Positions 6,939-9,647 of a DNA stretch of 9,647 nucleotides are shown one piece after another. The notes beneath the pieces are model-generated. The model was not told where the DNA came from, made no database searches, and was given only the letters and a program-made list of their open reading frames with translations. The translations under genes were made by a program, and so were the position numbers. Each line of letters opens with the position of its first letter. The stretch's first letter is position 1. This stretch comes from a bacterium. GTDB taxonomy: Bacteria; JAMCPX01. Location: assembly GCA_027364825.1 (NCBI GenBank), contig DAHXOM010000208.1:1-9647 (forward strand). The letters are read 5' to 3'.

Positions 6939-7128
6939 TACCCCGTTAGAAGCCCCTTGGGCATGCCCTGTGACCTTTCCTGGTCAAGCTTATTTTGACG
7001 CGGCACGAAAGAGAGATTATTTCGTCGTCCCGCCGTGGGCGGGAATCCTCGTAATGACATTTTTATGGGATGTCATTGCGGGCAAAGCGAAGCAATCTAA
7101 TTACCGTATCATGGCTTCTAACGGGGTA
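6939..7128. mobile_element. 190-bp element with perfect 16-bp terminal inverted repeats (MITE-like)
   Basis: TACCCCGTTAGAAGCC at 6939-6954 is the exact reverse complement of GGCTTCTAACGGGGTA at 7113-7128. The 190 bp they enclose contain no credible gene. The element sits between the response-regulator stop (ending at 7132) and the ffs promoter region. Size, perfect ends and lack of coding capacity fit a non-autonomous miniature element. I see no clear target-site duplication (left flank ...AAAAGTC, right flank AAATCAT...), so an alternative is a long-range intergenic hairpin acting at the end of the regulator transcript. No transposase is present in the window to pair with it. Confidence 0.6.
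7014..7098. repeat. Nested imperfect palindrome of the dispersed intergenic-repeat kind
   Basis: Inside the 190-bp element, AGATT (7014-7018) pairs with AATCT (7094-7098), TTCG (7021-7024) with CGAA (7088-7091), and AATGACAT (7053-7060) with ATGTCATT (7070-7077) around a 9-nt loop. The left arm carries an extra perfect mini-hairpin, CCCGCC-GTG-GGCGGG (7029-7043). The right-arm wording, TGTCATTGCGGGCAAAGCGA followed by AGCAATCT, resembles the family of dispersed palindromic repeats found between genes in many proteobacterial genomes. That link is from memory and not a search. Confidence 0.6.
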
Positions 7129-7131
7129 AAA

Positions 7132-8475
7132 TCATTTTATGTTATGTTTTTTCATTCTATACCGCAGTGCATCCCTTGTAATGGATAATGCCTGTGCTGC
7201 CCTGGTCTGATTGCCCTCTGCGAGCGCAAGGGCTTTTACGATAAGTTCCTTCTCGACCTTCTCGAGTTCCATGGAACTATATTCCTCAGTATCCGGACCG
7301 CCGGGAGATTCGATAAGTTCTATGGGTATATATTCTTTCTTTAATACTTTGTCGTTCGTAAGGAGGATCATCCTTTCTATAACGTTTTTTAATTCCCTGA
7401 CATTGCCGGGCCAGTCATATTTGATAAAATATTCCAGTGCATCCTTGTCGATTCCCGTAATCTCTTTCTTCAGATCTTTTGAGATGACGCCGATAAAATA
7501 CTCCACCAGGAGAGGAATATCCTCTTTTCTTTTTCTTAACGGGGGTATGACAAGCGGGACAACGTTGAGCCGGTAATACAGATCATCCCTGAATATCACT
7601 TTTTCCACCAGCTTCTTCAGGTATTTGTTGGTGGCGGATATAATCCTTACATCGACGCTTATGTCCTTTACTCCGCCAAGCCTCCTGAAACTCTTGGTTT
7701 CAATAACCCTTAACAGCTTTGCCTGGGTGGACAGGTCCATATCACCGATTTCATCAAGGAACAGTGTCCCCTTGTCGGCAAGCTCAAACATACCCTTTTT
7801 GGGTGCCTTTGCATCGGTAAATGCGCCTTTTTCATGGCCGAAAAATTCACTCTCTATAAGATGTACCGGGATGGCAGAACAGTTAAGATCGACAAAGGGC
7901 TTGTCCTCACGCACACTCGCACAATGGATCGCCCGTGCAAACAATTCCTTGCCTGTCCCGCTTTCCCCCTGAACAAGAACGGTCGTATCGCTTGCTGCAA
8001 GCTTTTTAGCTATTGTAATGGCATTTTTTATTCCCTCAGACTCGGCGACAATCCTGTGAAACCCGTACTGGTTGTGTACCTTATCTTTAAATATCTCAAG
8101 TTCATTTTTAAGCTTAAAAAGTTCCAATGCCCGGTTGACGGTCAGCTTGAGTTTCTCAGCGTCAAACGGTTTTACTATATAATCGAATGCCCCGGTTTTT
8201 ATGGCATTGATGGCCGAATCAATACTGCCGTACGCGGTGATCATGACAACGGGGAGCTCACCGTTTTCTTTCTTTATTGTTCTTAATATATCTATGCCCT
8301 CGATATCCGGTAGTTTCATGTCGAGTAAAACGATATCCGGTATGTTTTCTTTTAATCTCAGGAGGCCTTCTGCTCCTGTACCGGCAGATGTAACTTCATG
8401 TCCGTCCTTTGAAAGTAATTTTTCAATAGACCATCTTACCAGCTGTTCATCGTCTATAACAAGTACTGTACCCAT
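7132..8475 (-). CDS. NtrC-family sigma-54-dependent response regulator
   Basis: This complete 447-residue protein has three domains. The receiver (1-120) has acidic pocket D8/D9, phospho-acceptor D52 (in LLDMKLPD), T80 and K102. The AAA+ sigma-54 activator domain (about 140-370) has Walker A GESGTGKE (170-177), the loop GAFTDA (217-222), Walker B GTLFLDEIGD (236-245), the arginine region FRDDLYYRLNVVPL (295-308) and WPGNVREL (355-362). A Fis-type helix-turn-helix ends the protein (about 405-447). After phosphorylation such proteins hexamerise and use ATP to open sigma-54 promoters. The sigma-54 contact loop is usually GAFTGA, and here the fifth residue is Asp. The gene starts 21 bp after the histidine kinase, its likely partner. 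The ribosome site is weak (GGA 9 nt before the ATG). I found no -24/-12 promoter in the window, so its targets are unknown. Confidence 0.95.
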   Translation of the reverse strand: MGTVLVIDDEQLVRWSIEKLLSKDGHEVTSAGTGAEGLLRLKENIPDIVLLDMKLPDIEGIDILRTIKKENGELPVVMITAYGSIDSAINAIKTGAFDYIVKPFDAEKLKLTVNRALELFKLKNELEIFKDKVHNQYGFHRIVAESEGIKNAITIAKKLAASDTTVLVQGESGTGKELFARAIHCASVREDKPFVDLNCSAIPVHLIESEFFGHEKGAFTDAKAPKKGMFELADKGTLFLDEIGDMDLSTQAKLLRVIETKSFRRLGGVKDISVDVRIISATNKYLKKLVEKVIFRDDLYYRLNVVPLVIPPLRKRKEDIPLLVEYFIGVISKDLKKEITGIDKDALEYFIKYDWPGNVRELKNVIERMILLTNDKVLKKEYIPIELIESPGGPDTEEYSSMELEKVEKELIVKALALAEGNQTRAAQALSITRDALRYRMKKHNIK

Positions 8476-8496
8476 TGCATTATTCCGTTTATCCTT

Positions 8497-9647
8497 TTAT
8501 TTTTTCCCGCTGTCTTTTTTCGCCTTCGACACTTCATCGCTTCCATCATTTTTGTTATTGCTGTCGTACGGTATGCGTACAAAAAATGTAGTACCTTTTC
8601 CCTCTTCGGATTCGAATGTTAAACTGCCGTTCATTCCCCTTACAACACTGAGGCTTATCGCAAGGCCGAGTCCCGTACCGTTGCCCTTCGTTGTAAAAAA
8701 CGGATCGAAGATCCTGTCCCGTATGCCCACCGGTATACCGCTGCCCGTATCTCTGACTTTGATCAGCATATACGGTTCTCCGAACTTATCAATGAATTCT
8801 GTCGACACTTCCAATGTCCCGCCATCCGGCATCGACTGCAGGGCATTGAGCATGAGGTTAATGAATACCTGTTCGAGCGCATCCTTATCCGCCATAATAT
8901 CGGGCATTCCAATATCCAGCGGCAGGACAATATTGATATGATGTGCGGCTGCCTGCGGATTCAGCAATTGCCGTAATGTCTTTATGCTTTCGTTTATATT
9001 GAACCGCGTAATGTCGTGGGTTGGAAATTTTGAGAACCTCAGCATATCGCTGACCAGTTTATCTATTTTGCCTATCTGTACCATAATCTGATTAAATACA
9101 CCCGCGCGCTCCTCGTCGGTTACAAAATCCTCTCTGAATACCTGTAAAACACCGCTGATACCCGCGAGCGGGTTCCTTATCTCATGTGCAAGGGACAATG
9201 AGATTTCACCAAGGGATGCAAGCTTATCCATTTGCTGTATCTGCAGTTCCGTTATCTTTCTGGTTTCCGCCTCTTTATAGGCAAGCCGGTCAAGCATTAT
9301 ATTCAGTTGTTCACTCAGAAAACCCAGCTCGTCGTTTTCGTGAAAATCAGATCTGACGGATAAATTCCCCTCCGATGCCTTTTTCAGCGTGTTTACCAGT
9401 TCTTCGACCGGTTTCTCTATAACGATCATCGTTATAAGCCATATCGAGAATATCAATATGGAAACTATAATAACGCTCATGGTAAACCAGTTCGACAGCC
9501 GTCCGGCAAAAGCCGAGTTGTACCTGCTTGTCGAGATATTTGCATAGAGTAATCCGAGCAGGGTATCTTGGGTCCCATGACATTTGTAGCACGCCTTTTC
9601 GTTGTAAATGGGATAGAATACTTCTATATTCTTCCTATGTTTTATTG
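8497..9647 (-). CDS. Membrane sensor histidine kinase with extracytoplasmic CxxCH heme motif (N-terminus missing)
   Basis: The open frame continues past the Met at 9480 for 55 more codons to the right edge without a stop, so that Met, inside the membrane segment, is not the start. The upstream part contains FYPIYNEKACYKCHG, with a CxxCH c-type heme motif at 9591-9577, then LLGLLYANIS. Numbering from the Met at 9480: membrane helix about 1-21; HAMP about 22-70; HisKA with phospho-accepting H99 (SLAHEIRNP); N box around N208/N212; G1 DTGSGIP (244-250); FDPFFTTK (258-265); G2 GTGLGLAIS (268-276). The protein ends in a charged Lys/Asp/Ser-rich tail (306-327). All kinase motifs look intact. A heme-bearing periplasmic domain suggests sensing of redox state or a small gas or ligand. 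No PAS domain lies between HAMP and HisKA. The regulator gene 21 bp downstream is the likely phosphorylation target. Confidence 0.93.
   Translation of the reverse strand, partial: IKHRKNIEVFYPIYNEKACYKCHGTQDTLLGLLYANISTSRYNSAFAGRLSNWFTMSVIIVSILIFSIWLITMIVIEKPVEELVNTLKKASEGNLSVRSDFHENDELGFLSEQLNIMLDRLAYKEAETRKITELQIQQMDKLASLGEISLSLAHEIRNPLAGISGVLQVFREDFVTDEERAGVFNQIMVQIGKIDKLVSDMLRFSKFPTHDITRFNINESIKTLRQLLNPQAAAHHINIVLPLDIGMPDIMADKDALEQVFINLMLNALQSMPDGGTLEVSTEFIDKFGEPYMLIKVRDTGSGIPVGIRDRIFDPFFTTKGNGTGLGLAISLSVVRGMNGSLTFESEEGKGTTFFVRIPYDSNNKNDGSDEVSKAKKDSGKK

Noticed and set aside
6939..7128. CRISPR array or attachment site
   Set aside because: There are two inverted copies only, with no regular direct repeats and spacers, no tRNA gene and no integrase nearby.
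6970..7188. 72-codon plus-strand open frame through the intergenic element
   Set aside because: It is made of the palindromic repeat sequence and then runs antisense into the regulator gene. It has no family resemblance and no reason to be translated.
8201..8941. 246-codon plus-strand open frame opposite the kinase and regulator genes
   Set aside because: Its Ser/Pro/Leu-rich composition is typical of the antisense of a coding strand. It lies wholly over two genes with full domain motifs.
9347..9592. 81-codon minus-strand frame overlapping the kinase N-terminal region
   Set aside because: The other minus-strand frame carries the heme motif, membrane helix and HAMP continuously, so this one is a shadow.

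Overview
The window looks like chromosomal DNA from an anaerobic member of the former Deltaproteobacteria (Desulfobacterota or Myxococcota sense). This rests on four things: an MglB/MglA pair very close to the Myxococcus type, a ferredoxin-linked 2-oxoacid oxidoreductase, a sensor kinase with a covalent-heme motif in its extracytoplasmic part, and an NtrC-type sigma-54 activator. I cannot name a genus. Every gene I can support lies on the minus strand, so the biology reads from right to left.

Right part (7132-9647): a two-component system. A membrane histidine kinase, whose N-terminus is off the right edge, carries a CxxCH motif just outside the membrane. It is followed 21 bp later by its probable partner, an NtrC-family response regulator (receiver, AAA+, Fis-type HTH).

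Middle (6743-7131): the only sizeable non-coding stretch. Starting 3 bp after the regulator stop codon is a 190-bp element bounded by perfect 16-bp inverted repeats (6939-6954 and 7113-7128), with a second imperfect palindrome nested inside it. Next comes a short tract of small repeats, a good -35 box, and a clear small bacterial SRP RNA gene (ffs, about 6744-6842).

Left part (1-6721): a tightly packed run with small gaps or overlaps: dnaX (clamp-loader subunit), ebfC/ybaB, recR, a gamma-delta fusion and then an alpha-beta fusion of a ferredoxin-dependent 2-oxoacid oxidoreductase, and, after a 98-bp gap, mglB and mglA (the latter cut by the left edge). The order ffs-dnaX-ebfC-recR is a common bacterial DNA replication and repair cluster. 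The oxidoreductase is a metabolic insertion into the same run. MglB is the GTPase-activating partner of MglA, so those two form a polarity switch module.

Most of this is conventional core-genome content. The parts most worth a second look are the heme-motif sensor kinase, the 190-bp inverted-repeat element with its nested palindrome, the unusual alpha-beta/gamma-delta split of the oxidoreductase, and SRP RNA placed directly in front of dnaX with no visible terminator.
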